From contig JAQBGV010000184.1 in the NCBI GenBank assembly GCA_032128395.1, positions 1 through 64,000 of the forward strand: DNA of 64,000 bases. Reading direction: 5' to 3'. The notes under the pieces are model-generated. The model ran no database searches, was not told the DNA's origin, and saw only the letters and a list, made by a program, of their open reading frames with translations. Shown one piece after another: positions 34,495 through 43,201 of the stretch. The stretch comes from JAQBGV01 sp032128395 (GTDB taxonomy: Bacteria; Planctomycetota; UBA8108; UBA1146). The translations under genes were made by a program, and so were the position numbers. Numbering within the stretch: position 1 is the first letter of the stretch; the number at the start of each line of letters is the position of its first letter.

Positions 34495-34620
34495 CGGATT
34501 CCGCTCCCCCGGCGAGGGATCCGTTCTCGACTCGCGTCCTCCTCCCACGTGGGGGATCCTCGGGCCCCGGCACCTCCGGATCGCCAGCTCCACCTCCATC
34601 CGACCGAGCTCGGGACCGAG

Positions 34621-35250
34621 ATGACCGAACGCGAGCCGCGCGGCGATGAGCTCCGGCCGACCCAGCTTCGAGAGCTGGTCGAGCGGGCTAGGAGTGGCGA
34701 CCGCGAAGCGTTCACCGAACTGGTGGAACGGCACCGCGGGATCGCCGCGGCGAAGGCGTTCGGGATCCTCGGTGACGTGCACCTGACTGCGGATGCGTTG
34801 CAGGAGGCGTTCCTCAAGGCGTGGCAGAGGATCTTGACCCTGCGCGAACCGGAGCGGTTCTCAGGGTGGTTTCTGGCGATCGTCCAGAGGTCTTCGCTCG
34901 ACCTTTCGCGACGACGCGGCCGTGTGTCGCTGCACGAGCAGGGGTGGGAAGAGCTGCCGGGGGAGGACGGAGCCGCTCCGGCGAAAGCGTCGGGGGCGGA
35001 GGCCCTCGTGCAGGAGGAACGCGGAGACCGGATCCGCGTGGCCCTTCGCGCCTTGCCTCCCGAATACCGTGAGGTGATCATCCTGAAGCACGCCGAGGGG
35101 CGCTCGTACCGCGAGATCGCCCGACTGCTCGGTACCACAGTGAAGGCGGTGGAGTCCCGCCTGTTCCGAGCCCGACAGCAACTCGGTCGGATGCTCGAGG
35201 AAAAGGAGCCGCCCGCTCGCGGGCGGCCTCCCAGAAAGGACGAGAGATGA
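34621..35250 (+). CDS. ECF-type RNA polymerase sigma factor
   Basis: 209 residues. Region 2: LVERARSGDREAFTELVERHRG and HLTADALQEAFLKAWQRI; region 4: ALRALPPEYREVIILKHAEGRSYREIARLLGTTVKAVESRLFRARQ as the helix-turn-helix. No region 1 or 3, as expected for extracytoplasmic-function sigma factors. ATG 34621 is preferred; an upstream in-frame ATG (34549) adds proline-rich residues without a ribosome site. The stop overlaps the anti-sigma gene by ATGA, so the two are translationally coupled. Confidence 0.92.
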   Translation: MTEREPRGDELRPTQLRELVERARSGDREAFTELVERHRGIAAAKAFGILGDVHLTADALQEAFLKAWQRILTLREPERFSGWFLAIVQRSSLDLSRRRGRVSLHEQGWEELPGEDGAAPAKASGAEALVQEERGDRIRVALRALPPEYREVIILKHAEGRSYREIARLLGTTVKAVESRLFRARQQLGRMLEEKEPPARGRPPRKDER

Positions 35251-36296
35251 CGCGGGCGATCTCGTGCGAGCTTGCGGACCGCTGGCTCTCGCGAGCGATC
35301 GACGAGGAGATCACCTCCGAAGAGGAGCAACTCCTCGAGTCGCATCTCGACACTTGCCCTCGCTGCCGCGAGGAGCGGGATCGTCTCGCCGTGGAGATCG
35401 GCCGGATCGATCGCGGCTTTGCTGGGATCTCCGAGGAGCTCGACGCCCTGCTCAGGGGGCGGATGGGTCCGGAGCAGATCCTCGATGCTGAGATTCGGTC
35501 GTCGGCTGCTCCCCGCGGACGCCGGCTCGGCGCGCTCGCAGCCGTGGTTGCCATGGCGCTTGTCGCCGCTCTTCTGTTCTGGACCCTGCCCGACGGCTCT
35601 GCTACCGCTCCTCGAGTGATCGTCGAGTGGGGGGATGCCGGAGTCGAGTGGACGAGCGACGGAGTCCTTCGGTCGTTCGCTGGAAGTGGCGAGCAGTCGC
35701 TGGTAGCCGGGGATCGACTTCGACTCCCCGCGGGGGGAGATGCCCGGCTCACGTTCCCCGACGGCAGCATCGGCCGCCTCGGCCCCCAGAGCCAGCTCGC
35801 GTTCCGCGCGATCGGAAGCGACGACGAACTCGAGCTGGGCATCGGTCGCGCCGCCTTCGATATCACTCCCCGGGACGACGCACATTTCGTAGTGCTCACT
35901 CCCCTCGTTCGAATCGAAGTTGTCGGAACCCGATTCGGAGTGATTCACGAGAACGGTTGGACCGATGTGACGGTGGAGGAGGGAGAGGTCGTGGTCTCGC
36001 GGCGCACCCGTGAGCCCGCGTTGATCCATCTCGGACCGGGGGCTGGGCTCAAACTTTCTTCGCAGACGATGTTCTACGACAGCGGTGGTTACATCTTGAG
36101 AGAGGGCGAACCGGATGCACGAATCGATTCGGGACCGCCGAGTTCCGGCCCTGGAACGAATGCGGGGGGGGACGCGGGACCGGACCCCACCGGCACCACC
36201 CCGCCGGGCTCGACTCCGCTGGACGGAGATGGTGAGCGAAAAAGACCGCTCGATATGCCTCCGGGGGAAACGCGGGGGAGTGGCGGCGGAAACTGA
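35247..36296 (+). CDS. Transmembrane anti-sigma factor with FecR domain
   Basis: 349 residues. A zinc-binding anti-sigma N-terminus with H33-x3-C37-x2-C40 (HLDTCPRCREE), one membrane helix (LGALAAVVAMALVAALLFWTL, about 91-111), a periplasmic FecR-like domain (LPAGGDARLTFPDGSIGRLGP, LTPLVRIEVVGTRFGV, VTVEEGEVVV), and a disordered Gly/Pro-rich tail. By analogy to FecR it would hold the sigma factor at the membrane and release it on an envelope signal. It is coupled to the sigma gene by overlap. The signal and target genes are not evident. Confidence 0.88.
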   Translation: MTRAISCELADRWLSRAIDEEITSEEEQLLESHLDTCPRCREERDRLAVEIGRIDRGFAGISEELDALLRGRMGPEQILDAEIRSSAAPRGRRLGALAAVVAMALVAALLFWTLPDGSATAPRVIVEWGDAGVEWTSDGVLRSFAGSGEQSLVAGDRLRLPAGGDARLTFPDGSIGRLGPQSQLAFRAIGSDDELELGIGRAAFDITPRDDAHFVVLTPLVRIEVVGTRFGVIHENGWTDVTVEEGEVVVSRRTREPALIHLGPGAGLKLSSQTMFYDSGGYILREGEPDARIDSGPPSSGPGTNAGGDAGPDPTGTTPPGSTPLDGDGERKRPLDMPPGETRGSGGGN

Positions 36297-36348
36297 CGCG
36301 GTGGGGGAGAGGGTCGTGGGAAGGAGCGCGGGGGAGTTCGCGTCGGTC

Positions 36349-36416
36349 GAGCTGCCGTCCGACCGGGCATGAGCAAGCCGGCGACGTCCGAATCGATGTT
36401 TTCCGACAGCCTGCTA
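36349..36416 (-). repeat. 68-bp dispersed repeat, copy A
   Basis: Read on the minus strand, this begins with the TAG stop of the gene ending at 36414 and matches copy B (43088-43155, plus strand) without gaps at 60 of 68 positions. The 26-bp core from TCGATTCGG to GCTTGCTC is identical. It lies between convergent genes. Confidence 0.85.
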
Positions 36417-37421
36417 GTCCTGCGAGAAGAACACCAAACCTTCGATGAGATAGACCTCGCGGTTCTCGTAGATCCACCCCTCGTAGAATGAGTTCCCCTC
36501 GCGCTTCCAGGTGACACGATGCGGGTAGCCCCAGGCGAGGACGACTTCCTCTCGTTTCATCCCCTCCGCGACCTCATGTGACCCCGCCAGTTCTTTGTAC
36601 TGCGGAGTGCTGCGCCCTCGGAGGAGGGAAGCTTGTTGGCGCCGCTCGCTCCAGCGCGCGATTTCATCGCGTAGGTGCGACTGATCGAGGGTCATCCGCT
36701 CCCCATCCCGCTCGATCATGCCGGTCTCGTGCAGAAAAACGGATCGAGGTCGCCACCCCTTGCTCGACTCGATCAGTCCCAGGGACTCGAAGGTGCTCGT
36801 GACCGAGCGCTCGTTGCCGTACTTCTCGGCGAGTTGATTTGCGTAGGCGATCCATCGATCGTCCCCCTCGAAGTGCGGGTGGCCGATCTTGAGCCATGCG
36901 ACTGCGGACTCCTGGTCGCGACCAAGTTCATCGGTGGCGAGGTCGGCCCAACGAGAGGCCACCTGTTCGCGGAACTCGATTTGTTCCTCACCGGTGGAGA
37001 GGCCGAGAGCCCAACCGATCACCGCTCGGCGGCGCGGGGACGGGGTCGAATCCAGGCGAGCAGAGAGCCCGGCGAACAAACTATCCGCCGCCGGTGTTCC
37101 CTGGATGTCCTCCACCCGATACTCCCAACTCCCACCGTTCGATCGATTCGCGCGAGCGTGAATCTCGAGGATCCCTCGGCGGGTCTTCGAGTCCATGAGG
37201 ACCTGGAATCGCTTCTCCTCAGGCACGATGAACTTCGCCTCGCACCCCTCGAGTTCCATTCGGACTCCGACTTGTGAGCTGTAGCGGGCGAGGACGCGGA
37301 CCTGCGCTCCCTCGGTCGGCGAGAAGTGGGCGAGCTCCTCGGCGACGACCTGGGGTACGGTCTCCTCACCGCCGGGAGGCGCGACGAGGACGATGGCGAG
37401 GAGCAGCACGAGTCCGCTCAT
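36414..37421 (-). CDS. Probable secreted protein with SmpA/OmlA-like C-terminus
   Basis: 335 residues. ATG 37421 overlaps the upstream gene's stop (ATGA) and has GGGAGAG before it. A signal peptide (SGLVLLLAIVLVAPPGG) is followed by a large region with no known motif. The last ~50 residues, EVAEGMKREEVVLAWGYPHR...SFYEGWIYENREVYL, resemble the SmpA/BamE-type beta-alpha motif (G-x4-V-x3-WG-x-P and a W-x-Y strand), which often serves lipoproteins of the envelope. The stop lies inside a dispersed repeat. It is the second gene of a minus-strand pair with the DUF4388 protein. Confidence 0.72.
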   Translation of the reverse strand: MSGLVLLLAIVLVAPPGGEETVPQVVAEELAHFSPTEGAQVRVLARYSSQVGVRMELEGCEAKFIVPEEKRFQVLMDSKTRRGILEIHARANRSNGGSWEYRVEDIQGTPAADSLFAGLSARLDSTPSPRRRAVIGWALGLSTGEEQIEFREQVASRWADLATDELGRDQESAVAWLKIGHPHFEGDDRWIAYANQLAEKYGNERSVTSTFESLGLIESSKGWRPRSVFLHETGMIERDGERMTLDQSHLRDEIARWSERRQQASLLRGRSTPQYKELAGSHEVAEGMKREEVVLAWGYPHRVTWKREGNSFYEGWIYENREVYLIEGLVFFSQD

Positions 37422-40381
37422 CGAACTCTCCCTTCGAAGAGGAGCAGCTGGCCAGTCACGAGGAGGACGAGCACATCTCCGTCGGCAGTTGAGGCCAGAC
37501 CCACGACCGGGGCCGAGACCTGGATCGACCACTGCGGATCCCCGGTGGGGGAGACGCAGTACAGGCGACCATCGCGGCCGCCGAAGAACGTCTCCTCACC
37601 CGTCGTCAGCGGTGGACAGCTGAGGATCGTGGGGGCGGGGAACGCGGTCCACTTCGATCCGTCGAACTCGACCCATCGCCGATCCGTAGTCCCATAGAAG
37701 AGAGTGCCATCCCGTTCGACGACGTCGGTTGCAGGAGCGGGCCACTGCTCCACTCCCTCGGGCGCCTGGCGCGTCCCGTTACGGAGGAGCAGAGATCCAT
37801 CGGAGAGAACCGCGGAGATCTCGCTCGGGTAGGCGCGCTCGTGGAGCAGCGCGAGGCCGGGGAGCTCGAGGATCCTCACCCGGTCGGCGCCATCGGTCAC
37901 GACGAGCACGTCCCCTCGCACTGCGAGGCTCTTCACAGGGAATCCGGGTTCGGAACGGGCGATCACCCGACCGGTGTTCCGGTCGAGAAGTTGCACCCGC
38001 CCCGTCTCGTCCCCGATCGCCATGTCTCCCCCTGGAATCGAGCTGACCGCGAGTACCGGGGAATCGAGGCGGACCCCCCAACGGGTTTCCCAGCCAGTGG
38101 TCTCGACGCAGTGGATCTCGCCGTCGTAGCCGGCGATCACGATCACATCTTCTTCCGCCACTACTCTCGCCGAGGGGTGCCCCGGTTTCCCACCGATGAA
38201 CACCCGGCGGGCGGTCTTTGTGGCCTCTCGACTGTCGGGGAGCGCATAGACGCGTCCATCCCGACACGGGACCAGGATGAACCCTGGGATCGAGGTTGCG
38301 GCGCGATCGAGCCCGCCGGGGAGAGCTCCCGCCGCGAGGGGGGCACGGGTCATCTGGATGCGAAGGCGAGCCCGGCCATCGTCGGTGTGTTTTAGCTCCT
38401 GGTCTTCGCAGCCGGGGCGGGACAGACGGATCACGAACGGCTCGGATCCCGGTTCGAAGTGATGGACGTAAGGGGTTCGACCGATGCCGACCCCCGCGAC
38501 GTCGATCCGCGCGCCGGGAGGGTCGGTCTCGATCGAGAGGGGGAGACGGATCTCCGCCTGGACCTCGAGGGGAAGGCTCCGGACCGGCCCCTCGAGGAGG
38601 CGATCGAGGGAGGCTCGCGCCTCCTTGAATCGACCCTCGTTCTCAGCGGTCCTCGAACTGGTGAGCAGCTCCTCTGCGTGCTGACGACGTCGCTCACGCG
38701 ACTGACGGTCGCGTTGCTCGAGGTCCTCGACGCGGGCCTTGTCTTCCTGCCGGAGGCGCACGATACGGGCATCGAGATCCTGGAGTGCGTCGCGGCTCCG
38801 TGACGCGACGGTGGACATCCCGTAGTCGGCGACGATCTCGCGGAGGTGCGCCCGTGCTTCCTCGAGTTGAACGGTCTCGGCCTCGGCGATCTGGAGGCGC
38901 AAGCTCTCCTGGAAGAGGCCCCGTGCACGGGTTTCGTAACGGAGTGCGGGAATCGCGGCGGCAACGATGAGGACGGTCGCGACGGTCAAAACGATGCGGC
39001 GAATGCGGCGAAATTTCTGGACTCCCTCCTCCCTGTGGATGAGGGACTCGAGCTTGTTGCGCAGCCCAGTGATCTCAGGGTCGATCTCAAACAGGAGTCG
39101 AGCGGCGCGAATCGACTCCGGTCGACTCTTCGTCTCTTCAGCGAGTCGGAGTGCCCGCTCGAGGTAGTCGACGGCGAGGCCGATCTGGCCGATCTTCTGG
39201 GCGAGTTCCCCGCGTTCCACCCAATACTGGAACTTGCCGCGTTCGCTCTCCTCGAGCTCAGCGAGAAGTGCTTCTGCCTCGTGGAACTCACCCTGCCGCT
39301 TGAGCGCGTTGAGTAGCTCGACTCGAAGCTCTTCGAGCGAACGAGGGGAGGCGGCACTGCGCAGGGTCCAGAGTTGTTGCAGGACCGCGAGGTCGTTCGG
39401 GTGGAGATCGCGGAGGACCCGTCCGATCTCCCATGCCTCGGCCATCCGACTCTCGAGGCGGAGGCGCTCGAGCGCCTGGAAGAGGATTGCCGAGGCATCC
39501 TTCTTGCGTCCCACCTCGACCATGTAGCGGCCGACTTCGACCAGGAACGAGGCGTCCCGGCTCTGCGGGATCCCCCACTCCTGGAGGAAGCGGTAAAGAT
39601 CGGCCGCGCGATCCCGCTCGTTGTGTTTCCGGTGCTGTCGCGCGACCTCGAGCATTTCGGTGAAGTCGAGGGTGCGGAGCCACCCCTCCTCCACGAACCG
39701 GTAGAGGATCTTCAGGGTCTGGAACCGACTGGTCGGGGCGACCCTTTGGATCTGCTCGACCGGGGCGGACTGCGCGCAGTACCCCCAGATCTCCCGGTCA
39801 CGGTCGGAGATCTCGGCCCCGGCGGGAATCGCCTCGACCTGTCGGGCGACCCAGATCTTCGGATCGGGGAGCCGGGTTCTGATGATGCGGGACTCGTCGA
39901 GTTGACGCAGACCCTCGATGAGCACCGACTGCGGGTCGACCCGGACCTGGGTGTACTTCTGCATGGGTTCGAGGAGATCGGGTGGACAGAAGTCGGGGAC
40001 GAATTCGAAGTCCCCCTCTTCCCACATCAGGAGCTCGTAGAGCTCTTCCTCGAACTTGGTTCGGAGTGCGGCCTGGAGGTGTTCCGGCTCGATGACCCCC
40101 TGCTCGATGAGGATGCGACCGAACAGCTTGTCAGAGTTCTTCTGCTCTTCGACCGCGGCTTCGATCTGTTCCCTGGAGACCACCCCGGCGCGCAGGAGGA
40201 CCTCTCCTAGGAGGATCGTTCCGGACCCGGAACCGAGGAAAGCGATCGAGCCGGTCGCGAAGTATATCGTCTTTTTTTCGTGGCGGGAGGTGACGTAGAG
40301 GGTGCCGGTGTGCTGATTGCAGGCCAGGGTCTGGAAGAGTTCTCCCAAACCGAAGTGCTGCAAATGCCCTTTGAGCGCCAT
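37418..40381 (-). CDS. DUF4388/PATAN-like protein with GspE-N modules, TPRs and beta-propeller
   Basis: 987 residues, starting MALKGHLQHFGLGELFQTL, the DUF4388 (PATAN) signature. Two GspE-N/MshEN-like units follow (LLGEVLLRAGVVSREQIEAA and LFGRILIEQGVIEPEHLQAA, about 62-120), then a helical TPR-rich part (about 230-450), a membrane helix (IVLTVATVLIVAAAIPAL, about 473-490), coiled coil, a PEGA-like unit (SIETDPPGARIDVAGVGIG) and a C-terminal PQQ-type propeller. It looks like a sensor that joins cytoplasmic signalling modules with an extracytoplasmic propeller. The signal and partner are unknown. ATG 40381 follows GGAGC; it is divergent from hemW. Confidence 0.8.
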   Translation of the reverse strand: MALKGHLQHFGLGELFQTLACNQHTGTLYVTSRHEKKTIYFATGSIAFLGSGSGTILLGEVLLRAGVVSREQIEAAVEEQKNSDKLFGRILIEQGVIEPEHLQAALRTKFEEELYELLMWEEGDFEFVPDFCPPDLLEPMQKYTQVRVDPQSVLIEGLRQLDESRIIRTRLPDPKIWVARQVEAIPAGAEISDRDREIWGYCAQSAPVEQIQRVAPTSRFQTLKILYRFVEEGWLRTLDFTEMLEVARQHRKHNERDRAADLYRFLQEWGIPQSRDASFLVEVGRYMVEVGRKKDASAILFQALERLRLESRMAEAWEIGRVLRDLHPNDLAVLQQLWTLRSAASPRSLEELRVELLNALKRQGEFHEAEALLAELEESERGKFQYWVERGELAQKIGQIGLAVDYLERALRLAEETKSRPESIRAARLLFEIDPEITGLRNKLESLIHREEGVQKFRRIRRIVLTVATVLIVAAAIPALRYETRARGLFQESLRLQIAEAETVQLEEARAHLREIVADYGMSTVASRSRDALQDLDARIVRLRQEDKARVEDLEQRDRQSRERRRQHAEELLTSSRTAENEGRFKEARASLDRLLEGPVRSLPLEVQAEIRLPLSIETDPPGARIDVAGVGIGRTPYVHHFEPGSEPFVIRLSRPGCEDQELKHTDDGRARLRIQMTRAPLAAGALPGGLDRAATSIPGFILVPCRDGRVYALPDSREATKTARRVFIGGKPGHPSARVVAEEDVIVIAGYDGEIHCVETTGWETRWGVRLDSPVLAVSSIPGGDMAIGDETGRVQLLDRNTGRVIARSEPGFPVKSLAVRGDVLVVTDGADRVRILELPGLALLHERAYPSEISAVLSDGSLLLRNGTRQAPEGVEQWPAPATDVVERDGTLFYGTTDRRWVEFDGSKWTAFPAPTILSCPPLTTGEETFFGGRDGRLYCVSPTGDPQWSIQVSAPVVGLASTADGDVLVLLVTGQLLLFEGRVR

Positions 40382-40554
40382 GCTTGCTCCGGCTCGACCC
40401 ACGGTTCGCCTATGCCGATTCGGCCGGGGCGAACGGAACCGAAGACCGCGGAGCACCCCCCCATTCCCGGACTCCCGCGGAGGAGGATGGTCCTCGACGC
40501 CGGGGGAGGTACGATCCGGGATCGCTCGCCTGCGATCTCCGAGAAGGATACGGC

Positions 40555-41793
40555 ATGACTCTCGCATCGACGAACGAGGAGGGGGACCGGAGCCGCGTCC
40601 AACCCCGAGTTCAGCTCTCCCCGGGGCTCTATGTCCACATCCCGTTCTGTACGGTCCGGTGCTCGTATTGTGACTTTCACGTCGCCGGATTTCGGGAGGG
40701 GATCGCGGTTCGATACGTGGACACGCTCCTCGAGGAGGCGCGAGAATTGTCTGAGGAGGGGTTTCGTCCGCAGACGATCTTCATCGGCGGAGGGACGCCA
40801 TCCACGCTCGCGATCCGCGACTGGACGAGGCTCCTCGGTGGATTGTCGGAGTTCTTCGGTGGGGAACAGCTTCTCGAGTGGACCGTCGAAGCAAATCCGG
40901 GGACGGTCGACGGTCCGAAGGCCCGCATCGCTCGGGATGCGGGGGTGGATCGGATCAGTACCGGCGCACAGACCTTCGACCCGGCGGGACTCGCGGTCCT
41001 CGGAAGGCAACATGGAGCCGATGTGGTCGCTGGCGCCCACGAGATCCTGCGCGATGCGGGATTCGAGCGGCTGAGTCTCGACCTGATCATCGGGTGGCCA
41101 GGACAGACGATCGACTCCCTCGCCGGGGATCTCCGCGCGATCGCAGAGATCGATCCCGACCATGTCAGCCTGTATCACCTCAGCTACGAGAAGGGGACGC
41201 TGCTCGAGCGCAGACGTCTCGCGGGACAAATTGCTCCACTGTCGGACCCCGCAGCGCTCCGGGTCGCGCGTCGCGCATTGGGCGGCTTGGGCGCAGCGGG
41301 CTATACTCGCTACGAGGTGTCGAACCTCTGCCGATCCGGGCAGGCCTCGCTGCACAACCTCAACTACTGGCAGCGTGGGACCTACCGCGGGATCGGGTCC
41401 GGGGCCGCGAGCTTCGACGGCCGCCTGCGCTGGCGAAACCGACCGGATGTCGGCGCATACCTGCGAGGAGGCGGCCGACCGGAGCGGGTCGAGGTGGAGG
41501 AGCTCAGTGCGGAGACCGCACTCGAGGAGCTCCTCCTCCTCACCCTGCGGCTGACGGATGGGATCACCCTCGACCGGTTCTGGGAGTTCGCGGGCACCTC
41601 GCCACAGGATTTGTGCCGGGAGGCCCTGCCCGAGTTGGTCGAAGCGGGTCTCCTCTGCTGCGACGATGGAACGATGCGGGCCACGGCACGTGGCTTCGAG
41701 GTGCTCGACGCTGTGATCGTGCGCCTCTGGGAAGACTGTCAGCGTTTCGCGAGGCGAAGAGAATGTCCCAGCCGAACTCCTCTCCAGACTTGA
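40555..41793 (+). CDS. hemW: Radical SAM protein HemW (coproporphyrinogen III oxidase-like, heme chaperone)
   Basis: 412 residues. GLYVHIPFCTVRCSYCDFHV contains the C-x3-C-x2-C iron-sulfur motif plus the extra F that follows, then FIGGGTPST, VEANPGTV, SLDLIIGWPGQT and HNLNYWQRGTYRGIGSGAAS. This set matches HemW, a heme-binding relative of HemN; the more N-terminal residues of true HemN are missing. ATG 40555 is the first start close to the domain. The 3' end overlaps the next gene by 31 nt. Confidence 0.92.
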   Translation: MTLASTNEEGDRSRVQPRVQLSPGLYVHIPFCTVRCSYCDFHVAGFREGIAVRYVDTLLEEARELSEEGFRPQTIFIGGGTPSTLAIRDWTRLLGGLSEFFGGEQLLEWTVEANPGTVDGPKARIARDAGVDRISTGAQTFDPAGLAVLGRQHGADVVAGAHEILRDAGFERLSLDLIIGWPGQTIDSLAGDLRAIAEIDPDHVSLYHLSYEKGTLLERRRLAGQIAPLSDPAALRVARRALGGLGAAGYTRYEVSNLCRSGQASLHNLNYWQRGTYRGIGSGAASFDGRLRWRNRPDVGAYLRGGGRPERVEVEELSAETALEELLLLTLRLTDGITLDRFWEFAGTSPQDLCREALPELVEAGLLCCDDGTMRATARGFEVLDAVIVRLWEDCQRFARRRECPSRTPLQT

Positions 41794-42344
41794 TGTTGCT
41801 CCTTCGGATGATCCGCTACCGCGGATGGCTCGAGGAGCCGGAAATCGAGTCCGTTCTTTCCGAGTGTGGAATGCAGGTGAGCGCGGACGAGCTCCTCGAG
41901 TTCCTCTGCGATGGCGAGCACCTCAGCTCGGACCAGGCCGAAGATGCCCGCCGGTTCCTCCGCGAGAAGAGCCGCTCCCTGCGCCTGAACTCGGGGGATC
42001 GGTTCCGGATCGACCGGAGCTTCGGGCAGATCGCGCTCGAGCACGGCTGGCTCGACGCCCCGGGGCTCGAAGCGGCCCTCCTCGAGCAGGAGCGCCTCAG
42101 GCGCCTGCGCCTGAACTTCAGAATCGGTGAGGTCCTGGTTCGACTCGGTTCCCTCCAGGTCGACCAGGTTCGGTCGATTCTGAAGGAGCAGGGATTCGAC
42201 CTCTCTTGCTGTCGCGATTGCGACACACTGATCGAGGGCGCCACCAGCGATGTGGGGGACGGGACCTGCCCCGAGTGTGGCGGCGAACTCCGTCCCCCCG
42301 TGTTCCTCGATCCCGTCCCCGCCGACCGCCACAGGTCGAAGTAG
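41763..42344 (+). CDS. Protein with GspE-N-like modules and C-terminal zinc ribbon
   Basis: 193 residues. Residues about 80-155 contain two helical GspE-N/MshEN-type units: SFGQIALEHGWLDAPGLEAA and RIGEVLVRLGSLQVDQVRSI, the second with the Arg-x-Gly start typical of c-di-GMP-binding copies. The end has SCCRDCDTLIEG and CPECGGEL, a four-cysteine ribbon. The first 70 residues are a helical region with no known family. It overlaps hemW and is followed by a strong hairpin. Role unknown; signalling is an inference. Confidence 0.72.
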   Translation: MSQPNSSPDLMLLLRMIRYRGWLEEPEIESVLSECGMQVSADELLEFLCDGEHLSSDQAEDARRFLREKSRSLRLNSGDRFRIDRSFGQIALEHGWLDAPGLEAALLEQERLRRLRLNFRIGEVLVRLGSLQVDQVRSILKEQGFDLSCCRDCDTLIEGATSDVGDGTCPECGGELRPPVFLDPVPADRHRSK

Positions 42345-42386
42345 CGGATCGCGTCCCGACCTCGCGCCATCCCTGGCAATTCGCCT

Positions 42387-42427
42387 GAGAAAGTGCTTCC
42401 GATCCGAACGATCGGAAGCACTCTCTC
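42387..42427 (+). terminator. Strong hairpin, likely terminator after the zinc-ribbon gene
   Basis: An 18-bp stem with one mismatch (GAGAAAGTGCTTCCGATC against GATCGGAAGCACTCTCTC) around loop CGAAC; 13 bp next to the loop are perfect. It lies 43 nt after the stop of the gene ending at 42344. The T-tract is poor (CATCCTAG), so it may work with Rho or as an RNA-stability element. Confidence 0.65.
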
Positions 42428-42514
42428 ATCCTAGTGTTGGCACCAGGCTCTTGCTTCCGTCCCGATCCCAGGTTGGCATCGGGGCCGGGACCGAGTCCCG
42501 GGATGGGAGGCGGC

Positions 42515-43090
42515 ATGGATCCGAGAGAACTCTTGCTCGGACGTGAGCTCGTCGCGAGCGAACTTCTGCGCCCTGAGCACCTTCGGATCGCGCTCGACTA
42601 TCAGGCCCAGTTGCACGGCCGGCTCGAGGACATTCTGGTCAAGCTCGACTTCATCGACGAGCGGAAGCTGAGTGAGTTCGTCGCCGAGCGCGAGCATATG
42701 CGCACCGTCGACCTCACCAGTCGGGAGATCGACGAACAGCTGATGGAGCGGATCCCTCGCGACGTGATCGAGCGGCACGAAGTGCTGCCGTTCCGACTCG
42801 ACGCCGAGACGGTCCTCCTCGCGATGAGCGATCCGACTGATTTCCGGGCGATCGACGAGGTGCAGTTCCTGACGAGTTGCAAGGTCGAGACCGCCATCGC
42901 CCCGCGCACCGCCCTCCGGGAGCGGATCGAACGATACTACGACACCCTCCCTGCACCCCCGCCCGCCCCGCTTCCGCTCGAGGAGCGACTCCTCGAGCGG
43001 GTTGCGGATCCCGCGATGCAGGCGCTGGCCCGGATTCTCCTGCGCAAGGGCGTCATTCAAGCGGAGGATTGGGAGCAGGAGATTCGCTAG
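42515..43090 (+). CDS. Stand-alone GspE/PilB N-terminal domain (T2SSE_N) protein
   Basis: 191 residues. Residues 1-70 give LLGRELVASELLRPEHLRIALDYQ, a MshEN-like motif, and residues 70-150 match the classical T2SSE_N pattern: VDLTSREIDEQLMERIPRDV, RHEVLPFRLDAETVLLAMSDPTD and EVQFLTSCKVETAIAP. No ATPase domain follows, so it is a detached regulatory module of a secretion or pilus motor. ATG 42515 has GGGAGG 5 nt upstream. The TAG stop is inside a dispersed repeat. Confidence 0.82.
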   Translation: MDPRELLLGRELVASELLRPEHLRIALDYQAQLHGRLEDILVKLDFIDERKLSEFVAEREHMRTVDLTSREIDEQLMERIPRDVIERHEVLPFRLDAETVLLAMSDPTDFRAIDEVQFLTSCKVETAIAPRTALRERIERYYDTLPAPPPAPLPLEERLLERVADPAMQALARILLRKGVIQAEDWEQEIR

Positions 43091-43155
43091 GAGGCAGTCG
43101 AAAAACCTCGATTCGGACGTCGCCGGCTTGCTCCCGCCCTGTCGGACGGCGGCTC
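43088..43155 (+). repeat. 68-bp dispersed repeat, copy B
   Basis: Starts at the TAG stop of the preceding gene and aligns without gaps to copy A (36349-36416, minus strand), 60 of 68 bases identical. In both cases the repeat sits at the 3' end of a gene and includes its stop codon. Confidence 0.85.
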
Positions 43156-43201
43156 AGATCGAGGGTTCCACCCCTGCGATCGACCTGTCTGGGCCGGGAC
43201 A

